From: Sthenelais limicola
Lineage: Eukaryota > Annelida > Polychaeta > Phyllodocida > Sigalionidae
Assembly: GCA_942159475.1 (NCBI GenBank)
Contig: OW804100.1
Coordinates: 13,018,646 to 13,082,645, forward strand
Length of the DNA stretch: 64,000 nt
Direction of reading: 5' to 3'
In this document: positions 1 to 12,275 of the stretch, piece after piece
How the letters are laid out: every line of letters starts with the position of its first letter
How positions within the stretch are numbered: position 1 is the first letter of the stretch
Position numbers and translations under genes: made by a program
Notes under the pieces: model-generated
Database searches by the model: none
The model's input: only the letters and a program-made list of their open reading frames with translations
What the model was told of the DNA's origin: nothing

Positions 1-1167
1 GTCCTTAATGGATGATACTCAATAATCATTATAGGTTTGGGACTTCTCACCAATATTGTGTAACATATAATTCCTATAATTATATTTAGTGAAATTACTT
101 AATGACATAATCATATATTCTCCATTTTTACATCACAATTATAGTCAGTAATAAACCATTATCTTAAAATATTTCAATAAATTATTAATAAATAATTATT
201 CCGTATTGCTTACCGAAGTGTATCACTGAAAGAGCTATGATCAATAGTATTTTAATTGAATAATATGACAAAACATTAAAAATATATATATATAACTTTA
301 ATTAAACAACATAATACAACTTTCGTTTTAATTACCCGAACCAGTGTGTGCCCTAACATTGGGAGGAAATAATAGAACCAACAAAACCAGTGAACCATGT
401 AGGGAGGAGCTCGCCACTCGTCTCCACCTACAGAACAAGCTCAACAAGAACAGGACTTTAATATGCGATGTACATTACTAAGAAGCACTGCTGTACTGAC
501 GTTCACAAAACCAGATTTAACAAACACAGACGATAACTCATGACGCTATAAGTAATTCAGAACAGGTCTTAATGTATTTTTCTAGGTTGAATTGCAAACA
601 AAACAAGGGTATTTATTTGTTATATGTATTTACTGGGTAAACGGTTGCTCAGATAGTTTCAGAAGTTTACAATATAGCACTTGTCAGTAGTTAACAGTAA
701 AGAAGTCAAAGATCTTATGTTCAAGGTGGTAAGCAGTAAATTTTATAAAGTAGTCTTCACTGCAAATGGCTCTTGAGGCTGTATGGCACAACACTTGCTA
801 ATAATATTATAATAAAATGATAATAATACATTAACATTGGTTTCTTTGATAGCTATTATGTGAATGAGAAGTTATGAATTAAACACCAGGGAATGTTGAG
901 GGACAAACATGGTGGGTCCAGTTGATTGGAGTAAAGACATAAAGACATTGCTAATAGGCAAGCATTCCATTTTGCCTCTGGGAGGAATCTTCTCTGATTT
1001 TTCAACACTATCATATTTCGCGTAAAAACTACTTTTCACAAGTAACATTTTGAATAGTAATCTGTTGAAATGAGGTTATCTGTATCTCGCTGCATTAGTC
1101 AATGTCTTCTATCATGTAGAAACAGTCTTAAAGCAGTGATACTATTTGTTAAATAATCTAACACGGT
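1..1167. other. No gene recognised; AT-rich flank
   Basis: AT-rich DNA without a convincing open frame or splice-bounded exon. The last ~250 bases may belong to the retrotransposon that follows, because its first open segment begins without a clear boundary, but the frames there are broken. Confidence 0.5.
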
Positions 1168-2446
1168 GTGATGAGGGTGGGAAGAATTTGGGAATTATTT
1201 GGGAAAGATGTGGCTGACTATGCAAATCATTTCTTTCGCGAGATCTCTGGTCCGACTTCAGTTGATTTTATGGCTATGGCATTATCTCGTGATAATAATG
1301 TGATTTTTGTCTGGGATGAACTGGTATCTGTTCCTGAAGTTCAAAATGTTATTCTCTCCCTCAATGCATCTAAATCGTCCGGGTTGAATAATTTCCCCAA
1401 TGTATACATATTGAAATTTTTGCTTTATGACATAGAAAATATGGTAAGGTTATTCAACACCATCAAATGCACGGGTATCTTCCCCAGCTCATGGAAAATC
1501 GGTCAATGTATTATTATACCCTAATCTCCGAATGCAAGGGATATCAATGACTTTATTATTTATATCTATGACCTAATTAGATGCAATTTTAAGGGCAAAA
1601 TGCTTTTGTATGCTGACAATTGTGTGTTGTGCTCCCCTTTGAATAATAGAGATGATCTCTACGTAGTGAACTCTAACCTTGGAAAGTTTTCGGATTGGGC
1701 TGAAAATAACTCACTTAAGATTAATGCTAAGAAGACTAAAATTTGTATATTTAATACTCCAAGTAGCGTCAGCGCTCGCAGAGACATCAAGGGTCTAGGA
1801 ACCTTCCATATAAGGGACCAAGAAATTGACATTGTTGATGATTTTAAATACTTGTACTTTAAATACCTAAGTTGAATATTTCTAAGCATATATTTCATAT
1901 CTCCATCTCCAACTTGTCAAATATCTACCTCAGAAGAATGGTCAGATCAGCTCATCTGTTGGATGCAAGCCTTCTGCTACAAATTTATAGACCTGCATTC
2001 TTCCCATTTTAGAGATTGGTTTATTCTTAGTTGATTAAGGCTCAAAATCCTCATTCAAGAGACTTTAAAAAATCCAAGATCGAGCTTTAAAGATTATTTA
2101 TTTTATGAGAAGCAAAAAAATAGACTTGGTTTGCCTACACAATAGAGCTAGACTTCTTCCTTTGAAACTTAGGAGGGATATCCGTTTATTAATTCTTCAC
2201 CATAAAACTGGCATGATAGGGAATTTGAAGAACAATTTTAATCTAAGAAGGGAGGGCAAGAGGAAATGGCTGGAGGTCTTCTGGAAAAAGGATCAAATTT
2301 ATGGATCTGGTTTAGGTAAAGTTGTGAGGACCTGGAATGGCCTGAGTCTAGAGTTAAGAGAGATTTTGTACACAGGTTCTTTCAGGATTCGCATTAAATT
2401 GCCGTATATTGAGAGGTTTGTAAGGGAGGGCTTAATGTATTAGATA
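1168..2446 (+). pseudogene. Decayed non-LTR retrotransposon ORF2 (reverse transcriptase fragments)
   Basis: Three open segments together read as the remains of a CR1/L2/Jockey-like ORF2. Segment 1 (1168-1524) has the pre-RT and early palm features: a SKSSGLNNFP stretch and TGIFPSSWKIGQ, which correspond to the family's KSSGLDNIP and TGIFPDSWK blocks. It ends at a stop. Segment 2 (1600-1875) is in the same frame and carries the catalytic block as LLYADN, where active elements have YADD, followed by a helical stretch with SLKINAKKTK. The central RT blocks normally found between these two are missing, so there is an internal deletion near 1525-1560. Segment 3 (2105-2443) is in another frame and has the typical C-terminal tail (LLPLKLRRDIRLLILHHK ... 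RTWNGLSLELRE). The copy is dead: it has a stop, a frameshift, a deletion and a mutated active site. The family is inferred from motifs only; the clade is uncertain. Confidence 0.85.
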
Positions 2447-2860
2447 TATTCGATTTTTGAAATCTGTTGTCCCATGATTGAGCTTTTATGACATTTTTCT
2501 CTTGCAAGTATGGAATCGATCGTTTCAACAGGCTGTGCCATAGTCATATAGTGTACTAATTTAAAACCATATGATGGGATTCATGAGCAATTGGTTGGAT
2601 AATTCTTGGTTTAAACCGGTTATCTTGTGTGGGCACGTTAGCGCCTTTTCTTTTTCTACTTCTTGTGTAAAGTATGAATGTTTTTACCCATTTACCTTGT
2701 GTTTTAACTGTCTTCCCTGCATTCCTATTGTACGTCAGTTTTAGGACCTAATTGTACTTAGCTAGAGTTCATTCTGATTTTTTCAACATTTCTCATTATG
2801 TATAATGAACCTGAAGAAAGCTTTATTTCTTCTTTTATTTATATTTCATTATCAATTCAA
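2447..2860 (+). repeat. Probable 3' UTR/tail of the non-LTR element
   Basis: AT-rich, non-coding sequence directly downstream of the RT C-terminal fragment. It ends near 2810-2845 with a GAAGAAAGCTTTATTTCTTC-like stretch and T-rich triplets, resembling the 3' tails of CR1/L2-type elements. No target-site duplication could be seen, so the right boundary is a guess. Confidence 0.4.
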
Positions 2861-4124
2861 GTATTAATGTAATACTGTATGACTGAGAATAACGTCAGAT
2901 AGGACGTAATGTTATCGCAGAATAAATGCTAAAAACAAAACAAACAACGCGTAAATAAAAACATGTCGAGTTATTGAGTTGTTATTCAAAGCTTGATGAA
3001 GCCATTGAAGATATGAGAAGATATTGAAGGCACCCGATTGTGTAGGTCTTCTCGCCCTTTCAAACATCTAAAGCTGCATTAACGTAACTAGCTATAATTT
3101 TTTTTAAATCTATGTTATGGTCTATTCATCCCTAACCTATTCGAAACCCATCACCAAGATGGAATATCAAAGGATTTTAGCCTGTATTTCTTTGTGTAAA
3201 ACCAGATCATCTCCCAAATTGTTGATTTCGGTCTACTCATGGAGCCCGTTGAATATAAGGAATCCTTCCTTAAGATTTTCCTTCCTTAGCTACTTTTCCT
3301 TGTTAAGGAGCTGGCAAGGAATAATTAAGGTAGGAATTTTTTATACAGAAAATGCTAATTTTTACTCCTACAGTAGGAATTTCCTAGGAAAGAGAAATAG
3401 CATAGTGAGGAACATTAAGTAAGGAGTTCTCCTGAAACCCACTATTTTTTAGTTTGGTTCTCTTTCATATTCTTAAGAATAGGGGATGCTCGATGAACCA
3501 AATGTGCACTGTCTAGATGCGAACATCAATTAAGAGGCTTACAAATTGCCCTATAGTAATCCGTTACCCCAAAATTTAGAAATTTTACTTTTATTGCAAA
3601 AGTACCTTCTTTTGTCATTTTCAGTATTCAATTCGTCCAATCCACAAAGCTACGAATCAAAGGCACAGAAAATTGAAAGAATATCCTTTGGTAGATTCAT
3701 CTGGAAATGCCGCTTTAATCACACTCTTATCGACAGGAAATATAAGAATAGTCATTCTATTTGGGGAATTCATGCATCGGTGTCATATTATCTGTCAACC
3801 TCTTTGATAAGATACCTCACATCGATAAAGCATAACATGGATTTCTGATCTCAATTTTTTGGCAAGGGCACATGGACCTTCGTTCAGTAGTGCATCTCCT
3901 GATTGGCCTTTGATGTCAACAAATACTATCACTATAATATATTTTATCAATATCAAATTTATAGGGACAGGTTGTCATACCTAAGAGGTGCTTAGATGTC
4001 TTTGGTATGTTAAGTTACCCTTTCCGCAGCTTTCATTATAAGTGTGAAAACGAGGAAATAGGTCAATGAATCATGTGTGTGCATTTTTTAAAACTTACAT
4101 GAGGAATCCCTCAAGAATCGACCT

Positions 4125-4149
4125 TATAGTGTTGAACAGGGTGTAAATC
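4125..4149 (+). repeat. 25-base dispersed direct repeat, copy 1
   Basis: The 25 bases are identical to 5267-5291, about 1.14 kb downstream, while the flanks differ. It may be the conserved end of a short interspersed element. No inverted termini are visible. Confidence 0.55.
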
Positions 4150-5266
4150 TGCTGAATCTAGGAAAATACAGTATATTAGTATGTCCTTGAAATTGTTTTG
4201 GACATGTTAAATTACATATTTATGGGGGTTTTTTTCAGTTAGCGGTATTTATTTGTGTTGACGTTGAAAATGCTTCGTAACTTTATTAATTAGTATATTT
4301 ATTTATTTATTTATTTATTGTGACATGGTACATCAAAAATCATCAAATTCTAATATTAAAAAGGGAATTCACTACTTTGATGTATTGATCGAATATCTGT
4401 ACTTTTATAACTTTTAAACAGATTGGTTTTTTTTTAAATGTTGGAACAGTTGGTGGTAAGAATAGCATTCATTCCGTGATTCCGTGGGGGTTGGTGATTC
4501 CGTGGAGGTGGCAATTTCCTCACAGCCCGGGGCTTTTTTGTAACCCTTTTTAAGGTAAAGCCACTTCTATGACTTGGCAGACTGTTTTGGAAAGATGGGA
4601 AAATGTTTTCCTCCTCTCCCTCCCTTCCCCCATTTATATATGTAAAATAATGAGATGGGATGATATGTGAGATGAGATGAGGGGTGATGAGCATATATAT
4701 ATATAGTGAACTGTGTGTTGGCAATTGCTGGTATAAGGGTGTATGGTAAAAGGTAGGGTGAGGAAACTACCATCGAAAATTCAAACCGAATGAATGACCC
4801 CACATACATCGCCATGCTCACTCCTCAACACATCGGCCCAACAGCAGGCCGTCCCTCCTTTTGCCTTTCTCAGCCAGACTGGGATTTGGAAAATCTCGCC
4901 CTGCCTTGAGAGTATGCAGTGCATATGATATTTACGTACAAATGGGTGATTAGCAGCCAATTGACTTTCTGATTGGTTGAAAGTTACCAACTTTGGCGGC
5001 TCAAATTAGCAAAACCAAATTGACAAAACAATATGTATGCCGTTCTACTTCATGCATGTAAATTAAACTTTCATGGGAATTAGCAGTTTCTTAGCATGAA
5101 TGATTTTTGTTTTGGTAAAATCCATAATTTGCCTATTTCAGGACACTGGTCACTACTGTTTCTGTACCTCCAACCAATCACAGGCTTGTCCTCGATCATT
5201 AATTATTGATCCGTATATGGGGTCTAAAATGCACAAACATATTCTACGACCAAATATGTATGAAAG

Positions 5267-5291
5267 TATAGTGTTGAACAGGGTGTAAATC
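5267..5291 (+). repeat. 25-base dispersed direct repeat, copy 2
   Basis: Identical to 4125-4149; flanking sequence unrelated. Confidence 0.55.
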
Positions 5292-6504
5292 AAACAATCC
5301 CCCTCCCCCACACTGTTATATCACTTGCCCACGCGCAACAATGTTAATACGGTACGGAGTATTTGACCTCTGAATGATAGTTTTGAAAGCTTTTAGCTGA
5401 CTCGCTATTTGTATAGCCAACAGGATGTGGGGGCTGATAATTGATCAACATTACTTAGCAACTACAATTGAGAAAGTGAACAATGTATGAGCCGGGCAGT
5501 CAGAATTAGCCTTTTGTCATGGGCACAGAATGATTAATAACTATTTTATAAATTTGTGAACGCTGCATGAGTTAGAGATTTATAATGAAAGCATACTTTA
5601 TTTGGAAGAAAATGAACAATAATTGATTGGAGAGGGAGGAACCAAGTCATATAAAGACCAGATCTCGATTTGATGGGTACCTCCCATCTGTATTTATTTA
5701 CGAGCCATTTACAAATAAAGAACACATTATTATTATATATATTTATTGTTTATTATATCTAATGAAATGAATTGTGACATTTTCTGCACAACTTAACATG
5801 TTTGGATTTTAGACCAGAATGTATTGTTTGAGTTTAACATTTTTATTATGAGATCATTTCACAGCTTAATATTCTCAGATACCCGATGAAATATATATTC
5901 TGGAATTACCTTATTATTGATACAATGAGAATTGGTTTTAATCTAACGATACTAAGTTTAACATTCGCTTCACAAGCTTGCCCTATATAATTTCAATCGA
6001 AGTATTACTTAGGCACGACATAATATACAGGTTAACCCTCCATTCCTTTTGCATTTCAACAAATGAAATACATATGACACGACAGTTATAGTCACGTCTA
6101 TTCTGGATTTCCAGTACAACCTCCACCTCTCGGTATTATATGCATCAAATAATCTCTCCACTATGATATATAATCATAGTCCACCAGATTCTATAATTTC
6201 ATAATTTGGTTTTTAGACTAAGGACTAAATTAGTTGATAACAGTACATACACAAATATAGAAACTAGATGACATCAATAAAACTGGTATATGTACATGTA
6301 TACATGTATAAATATGTATTTCCAGTAAATGGTAACATAAATTCTCAACAAATAATAATCTGCTCTGGAAATGGGTGGTCCACATCTATGGCAGCCATAG
6401 TTCTTCCAGAGGATCCTTATTAAAAACTAAAAGTCGTGGAAAGAAATGATGGCTCCAATTCTACTTAAGGAATCATTCGATTCTTATTATTTCTTTTCTT
6501 TCAG

Positions 6505-6597
6505 TGTTTGGGGAACTCCCACACAATGCAGCTGCATGTACAGATCCCTGTGAACCGACCCATTCCCAGTATTGGGCTTGGTGCTCGTGGATCGTGG
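6505..6597 (+). other. Orphan internal exon candidate
   Basis: A 93-base segment sits between a very strong acceptor (a long pyrimidine run ending TTTCTTTCAG at 6504) and a good donor (TGG|GTGAGC, GT at 6598). Two of its three frames are open throughout; one gives CLGNSHTMQLHVQ..., the other a cysteine-rich FGELPHNAAACTD.... The length is a multiple of three. I recognise neither peptide and see no partner exons nearby. It could be an exon of a gene mostly outside the window, an untranslated exon, or chance. Confidence 0.3.
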
Positions 6598-9095
6598 GTG
6601 AGCCATTGATTCCAACCATTTATGTTTTTATTTTATTTTGGCCCAAGAATTTATTACACATTATTAAAGACCTTTGACCGGACGTGGTTGTTTTCCTGAT
6701 CATTTAACTCCCAATACAACTTATTCCATATCATAGATCGTGTAGCGCTGATGGGTTTATATCATAAATTCATCTAAAGACATATTCGCGACATTCTTAA
6801 AGAGTGTACAATACCGGTGTATAGTGCCTGTTTTATTCATATTTATTTGGGATCAATATTCCAATGGAACATTGTTATTCTCAATTGAACCTCAAATTCA
6901 ACGCAAATTTCTTTTATACGTATACAATCTCGTTCTCCCGATTCGGACTATTATACATGTCGTCAACGATCATCCTATCCTTCACACACATCATAATCAC
7001 AAGATTTAATAACTAGCTGTCTCAAAAAATGGAAACTTTAATTAATGGCATTAATGCAATTATATCTGATAGAATAAGAAAGGGCATGCATACTAATTTA
7101 CAGATTCAGATGGGGGTGAAGGGGTCCAGTCAAAGTATAAAAATATGTAACCTTTTTATTTTTCAATCTCGAAAATTTTAATATAGCAATTTGTTATAAT
7201 CATTAGAATGCCAAGACATAGAACAAGAGACCCCCTCCCCCACCCCGACCTCTCTTCCTATCACACAATGCCCCAACCGCTTCTAGTATTGGTAGCTTCA
7301 CGAATGGGTCATTACACCAAGAGAAGGGCTTGACCCAGTGAACACGAACCTCTGACGCCATGACTCAGTAACCAAGTCCGCACCTCGCACACATAATCTA
7401 ACATAATCGAGCGCGGGGGAGACTATTGTATGGCACATGTCGTACCTGGTAAACTAGAGTCTGTGGTCAGGCCCTTTCATTATATGTATACACACTCGTG
7501 GTATATTATACAACCATTCTGATCCAAGTCCAGACTTGAAGTTCGGTAGATCGTATAAAATAGACGGAAGTGTAGATAAGGGGTTAGTGGTTGTTTTGTT
7601 GTTCTGCTGATCAACAGGACATTACAAGAAATAATTTATCTAAGTTTCATTTTTTTAAAAACCCTGAGCAGCAGGAAATATGATGTGATATTGTCGGTTA
7701 AACTAGAATAGATATCATTATACTTTAAACTTTAAAAAATATATATTTTTACTTTTCCTGGATTTTGTCCTCAGTGATATGCATTCAATGGAAGTTTGAA
7801 CGTGGGTCAGAGCACAAGTACTTGTAAATCAAACTTTTTGAGAAACGTTTAAAGTAATGATGTCTAATTCTACCATAACCGACCTACTGTCCAGTTTTTT
7901 ATGAAAATGATGAAACAAATAAATTATTTTTTCTAAAGTGTCTCGTGAAAGAAACTTTGATGTGCGTGGACATGTGTCGGGGCATACTGACTTGAAAAGC
8001 TTATTACGTTTATTGTCCATTGTTTTACCTAAAATTAAAAAGAGCATTAAAGCATAAGTTTATAAATCACACCTTAACATAAGAAAACCAGTGTTACACG
8101 AATGCTTAAATACTTCATGGGGCACTCGTTTCTTTGAATAAGATTGGATGAATTTTGTGGATATCCGATTGTATGGTGGTCCATAATTTTTCAAATGTCA
8201 TTTCTATAATTTGCGATTTTAGATTTGAGTCAATGCACGCACTGGACGAATGTCAGATAAGTAGCACCTTATTGTATTGTACAATAACTTTCATAAATAC
8301 AATAAAACGATTCCAGAACTGCATTAAAATGTACTGAGGAAAGGGCACTGCGTTAAAAAGATGCATTGCGTGTTGAAGTTCATTTATTATGAGAACGTGA
8401 TTATGAGACTCCTATAATGACACGTCCGTACATATTTATTTGGGTATGCCTAAGAGTGAAATAACTTCATCCAAGGGTATGCCTACTTTACCATCTATAT
8501 CTTCATCTCCCATACATCTTATGTGGAGAGTTCAGACGAGTGGCTTCGACTTTGAAATGCAATATTAGGTGGTATACATATGTCATTATTAATAAAGATT
8601 CAAATCATACATCAGCATAATTCATTTTTAAATTTATTGAAACAATTGTTAATATATCCAATTAAACTGTAAATAAAATATTGATTTCATTCTTTAGCAT
8701 TATATGTGGGGAAACCAGTTACGGTTTGCTATCGATCGATCAATCAATCAAGACAAGTCTCGTTAATTGGGGATCATTCTCAATAAAAACACAGGTTGAC
8801 TCATCAGGTAATTTTCTAACCACTTTAATTGTTTATCATTGTATGATGAAGCTCTATTATTTCCGCCTGGGATGGGGGCGAGGAGAAAATGGATAATAAC
8901 TCGTTCACCCGACAGTAACCTGTCTCCCACAAGCACTTATGTGACATTGAGCGATGATTTTTTTTTATAAATTAGATAAAATACTTTGTTACGCCAGCTA
9001 GGTTCTTCTGTATGAAAGTGAGCCCCCACATTGCAATGGGGTGATGGCCCATCAAGGGTCAGGAAGAGCAATTGTCTGTGGACGCTTCTGAGACT

Positions 9096-9103
9096 TATAA
9101 AAG
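9096..9103 (+). promoter_or_regulatory. Possible TATA box
   Basis: TATAAAAG followed by AGGGGGCCGAGG, a good core-promoter arrangement in an otherwise AT-rich context. No coding exon follows within reach, so this may be a non-coding promoter or coincidence. Confidence 0.2.
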
Positions 9104-9647
9104 AGGGGGCCGAGGGTGGACTAGCTGGTAATAAGCCAGTAACTTGTTATTGGAAATTACTCTTAGCTCTTGTAGATGCGATGTGATCTCAACTTTATCT
9201 CATTTTAATCTCCTGTTATAGTATAGATAAATACTCCATAGCAAGGTTTATCTTACATTTATTTTTATTGACATACAATTCGATTTATATAGGAAGGAAA
9301 ACAGCGAAATTTATAACTCAAATACTAATAGCTGAAGAAAATAATATTGTATGATTTGTCTCAGAAATCATCACATAAAATGTGTGGTATTGGGTTAGAG
9401 TGCTCATACCCCCTCCCTCCAGCCCCCCAGCCCCACCTCTTGACCCTCTACCTGTTCAATGCTTAGCTGCTTATACATAATAGTATATATTATGTATACA
9501 TGGTTACTCGTGTAGAGTCTTGATTATTATGTCTTGTACATTGTGAGATCATAATGAAAACGATACAATAATGTTCTCCCTATCGAAAGCTTTCCAAGGA
9601 AGCCACTTTTGCATAACGACCAAGAGCTAGAAATTCGTTGTCATGGG

Positions 9648-9678
9648 GTGTGTGTGTGTGTGTGTGGGGGGGGGGGGG
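9648..9678. repeat. (GT)n-G13 compound microsatellite
   Basis: About eight GT units run straight into thirteen Gs. Confidence 0.9.
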
Positions 9679-9920
9679 TATGTCACTTAATTTATGCCTT
9701 TTTCTAATAAAACCACCTGGCATTGACAAGTTGTATTAATTAAGCGAAAGCAATATACAATGTCTTTGTTAAAGTGATTGAAAACATGTATATATAACTA
9801 TTCTAAAATAGATCACATACAAATAAAGCCTAAGTGTACCCCATAGATACGGACGAGGTTGGACGAGGTATCAGTAAACAAGGCTACGAGACAAATTATG
9901 CTTTCCGGGCAGCTGTGGAG

Positions 9921-10345
9921 TTATCAAGTTCCGCTTTTCAGTGTAACGTTTCGATCGGTGATTCATTTGATAAGATGTAAATAAGTAAATATAGCCCCGA
10001 GAATGAATTATACAACTTCTTAGTGATATTCTGCGGTGTATATGCCAATTCAAAAAGCAGATAAAATATAAAATGCGTTTTACATGCATATTATAACAGA
10101 TGTTATATATTTTATAAAGTCCTGCTTTTTAGTGAACAAGTTTCCCCTGCCTGGTGATTCATTTGATAAAAGAAAGATAAACACTATCGCGCTAACGCCA
10201 CCACCCCTACAAGGAAGAGAAAAGTGGACGCTGCCCAAAACCGCATGCATGCATGTTATGCCACAAGACCACAAGGCAAAGAGCGAACGGGATGATTTGC
10301 TATATAAAAAAGGTCTTGCTTTTAGTCACAAAGCTTGTTTGCACC
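9921..10345 (+). repeat. Diverged ~190-bp tandem repeat, about 2-3 units
   Basis: Similar segments begin near 9921, 10111 and 10301. Each has a TATCAAGT/TATAAAGT-like start, then a CCGCTTTT/CCTGCTTTT/TCTTGCTTTT core, then AGTG or AGTCA. The first two also share GGTGATTCATTTGATAA about 25 bases later. Spacing is about 190 and 193 bases. Divergence is high, so this is old. Confidence 0.5.
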
Positions 10346-10521
10346 GACAGACCGCCACTCACGCGGTCTCTGCCGGTCAAATGCGCGCCAAACGTGGCTG
10401 AGGGCGTTCTACTGCTACCACCAATGTACAAGCAGCAGAGCCAGACGACATTTTTCTCTTGTATGTTTTTTTCTGTCTTGGTTATTATAATGACATTGAC
10501 AGGGCCATATTTTAAATGTTG

Positions 10522-10537
10522 ATTGGTTCCGTCCAAT
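10522..10537. promoter_or_regulatory. Paired CCAAT boxes (candidate promoter)
   Basis: ATTGG (CCAAT on the minus strand, 10522-10526) and CCAAT (10533-10537) lie seven bases apart. The local GC is higher than in the surroundings, and a first-exon candidate lies about 290 bases downstream. This fits an NF-Y-type promoter. Confidence 0.4.
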
Positions 10538-10824
10538 AACGTAGGAGCGGGATATATGTCCTGACAGACTGATCCGTAGGCTGTGTTCTGTTGTTACTGT
10601 GTGTTCGTGCCCCAAGATCGTCTGCTTGCATTCAAGGTCGTCTGCTTGTGTTCTGTGGGTGTAGCTATTTGACCTATTGTCATATGAAGGGAATGAATCA
10701 GAGATGTAGATCCCGCCTAATCTCGCAGAGGTACACGTTAAGTTAGCGAGATCTTACTAAGTTACAGAACAGAGGACATGGGTATTGTTTACGAGTGCAG
10801 TTGAGCGTGCATCATCAAGCAATA

Positions 10825-10867
10825 ATGGACAAGGAAATCAAGCTGGAGAATGATAACATTTCAGGAG
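10825..10867 (+). CDS. Candidate first coding exon (14 codons + 1 base)
   Basis: An ATG at 10825 opens a frame reading MDKEIKLENDNISG and is cut after one base of the next codon by a strong donor (GGAG|GTGAGT, GT at 10868). A paired CCAAT region lies upstream. The exon ends in phase 1. The Kelch-like exon at 34735 begins with two bases before its first in-frame codon, so the two are phase-compatible and would give ...NISG-A-VRWSW.... That join would need a ~23.9-kb intron. It may instead belong to a gene whose other exons I cannot recognise. The function of the peptide itself is unknown. Confidence 0.4.
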
Positions 10868-11530
10868 GTGAGTTTTGCAAGAAATGTTTAGAAATTTAAG
10901 GCTATGATTTTTTATATTTTCCACGCTAATTTTTGTGTGCAAATCGTACAGTTTTCTTTCAGATTTATTTATTTATCTATTGGATAGTTAATCAATTAAT
11001 TAATAAATTAGTACAAGTGGACAGTATGTATACACTCAGTAGATATTTGAGTATGGACTGTCATCATAACTACTGAAGCGTGAAAAGAATTTTTACAACA
11101 AATTAAACATTATTAATCAATAATAAATAAATAAATAAATAAATAATTATTATCAGTAATAGTCAAATCACGTGTCATAAATTATACGTGATTTATGAAT
11201 GAGATTATAGAAGTTTGTCTTATCTTGTCTTCAGGGTCTCGTTGCTTCCTAGAAGTGTCAGTGTGTGTGGGGTCAGGGTGTAGAAACAAGGAGAATAAAT
11301 ATCATATAACTGCTTGTATTCTCCTTGGTAGAAACAAAGAACGATGTCCTTTAGATGGTGAAAATAGTTGTCTATAATCATACCAAGAGTATGTATCCAT
11401 GCAATGTGACTATAACTCTATGATTCATGACAGTGTCTACATTTGATTGAATCCTCATTTTAAACAGTATTACATATGTTACAAATATAACATGATGTTA
11501 CATGCAATATACAGGGTTATATATATAATA
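10868..11530. other. Intron or intergenic; no gene
   Basis: AT-rich sequence with an (AAAT)n microsatellite near 11123-11146. If the exon ending at 10867 is real, this is the start of its intron. Confidence 0.5.
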
Positions 11531-11559
11531 CTAGCATAGTATACCCGTCCTTCGGACGG
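11531..11559 (-). mobile_element. Helitron-like 3' terminus
   Basis: Read on the minus strand this is a six-base-pair hairpin (CCGTCC-GAA-GGACGG, 11559-11545), a ten-base spacer (GTATACTATG), and CTAG, followed by T. That is the classic Helitron 3' end: a hairpin 10-12 bases before CTRR, inserted next to T. The element would extend to higher coordinates. I could not identify its 5' TC end, and no Rep/helicase coding sequence is seen, so it would be a non-autonomous or truncated copy. Confidence 0.6.
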
Positions 11560-12135
11560 TTAAGAACAGGTAGCCCCCTTCCTCTCTTCAACACTCGACG
11601 AGCCAGTTACATCTCTGGGTCACATGGTCAATTGGCTCAAAGGCTCATTGATCATTGCCTCTGGGTAACATGATCATTGGTTTCTCCATACTTGCTTCCA
11701 AGGCTATACATAGAGTGTGGATATCCCGATTTTAAAAAGGCTTCAAAATCACATTTTCACCCCAGATACCTTCACAAGCCACATATTATATATAATAATT
11801 ATATTGTCCTCCAGAAAGGATCGACGGAACTGTACAGAGCAGAAAAACGGCTGGTGACAGATTCCAAGAACATGTCTGACAAAAGAATCACCGTTGCCCT
11901 TATAAATGTGGATCAGTAAATAGAGGTATTCCTCGACTATTTTTCGTATATATAATACCCGCCCCCCCCCCCCTTGAGTTTCTGATAAATTATGGATCAC
12001 TTATGGAAAGTGGAAATACTCGTTTTTAAATTGTACAAGTCAGGATTGTAACATGATTATGTTGTTGGCCATTGATGCAAAATAAATGGCTGTGTTATAT
12101 TCAGAATAATGCATTTATCCGGGAATTGGATATGT
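11560..12135. other. Possible body of the Helitron-like element; no gene
   Basis: No recognised coding sequence. It contains a C11 run at 11963-11973 next to a TATATAATACCCG stretch that resembles the element's terminal region. The end of the mobile element is not resolved. Confidence 0.35.
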
Positions 12136-12275
12136 TGTAAAGAAGACTAAGGGTTTTTTAGCCCATAGGTTCAGTAAGATGAAGAAGTGAGACAAGAAGT
12201 CCGAGGTTGTAGTTCGTCTGGATTCGGCCTAGGCGGTGGTGACTCAGCGAGTAACAGAGTACCTAGGTCCGAATG
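12136..12275 (-). repeat. Remnant of the 3' LTR (140 of 578 bases)
   Basis: Identical over its full 140 bases to 13912-14051. It keeps only the last part of the LTR (predicted R-U5) and lacks U3 and the TATA box. The left outer boundary with target duplication ATGT is intact. Confidence 0.92.

Larger units (their letters stand above)
2861..6504. other. No gene recognised
   Basis: AT-rich non-coding sequence. It contains a (TTTA)n microsatellite at about 4302-4320 and two identical 25-base segments (4125-4149 and 5267-5291). The open frames here are short and lack recognisable domains. Confidence 0.5.
6598..9920. other. No gene recognised
   Basis: Mostly AT-rich non-coding DNA. The notable items are a TATA-box-like TATAAAAG followed by a G-rich stretch (9096-9103) and a (GT)n run passing directly into a G13 run at about 9648-9678. 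Confidence 0.5.

Noticed and set aside
10084..10615. Several overlapping open frames on both strands near 10.1-10.6 kb
   Set aside because: They overlap a diverged tandem repeat and a promoter-like region, have no domain, and contradict each other by strand.
11677..11919. 80-codon open frame inside the Helitron-like region as a captured gene piece
   Set aside because: No recognisable domain or exon borders.
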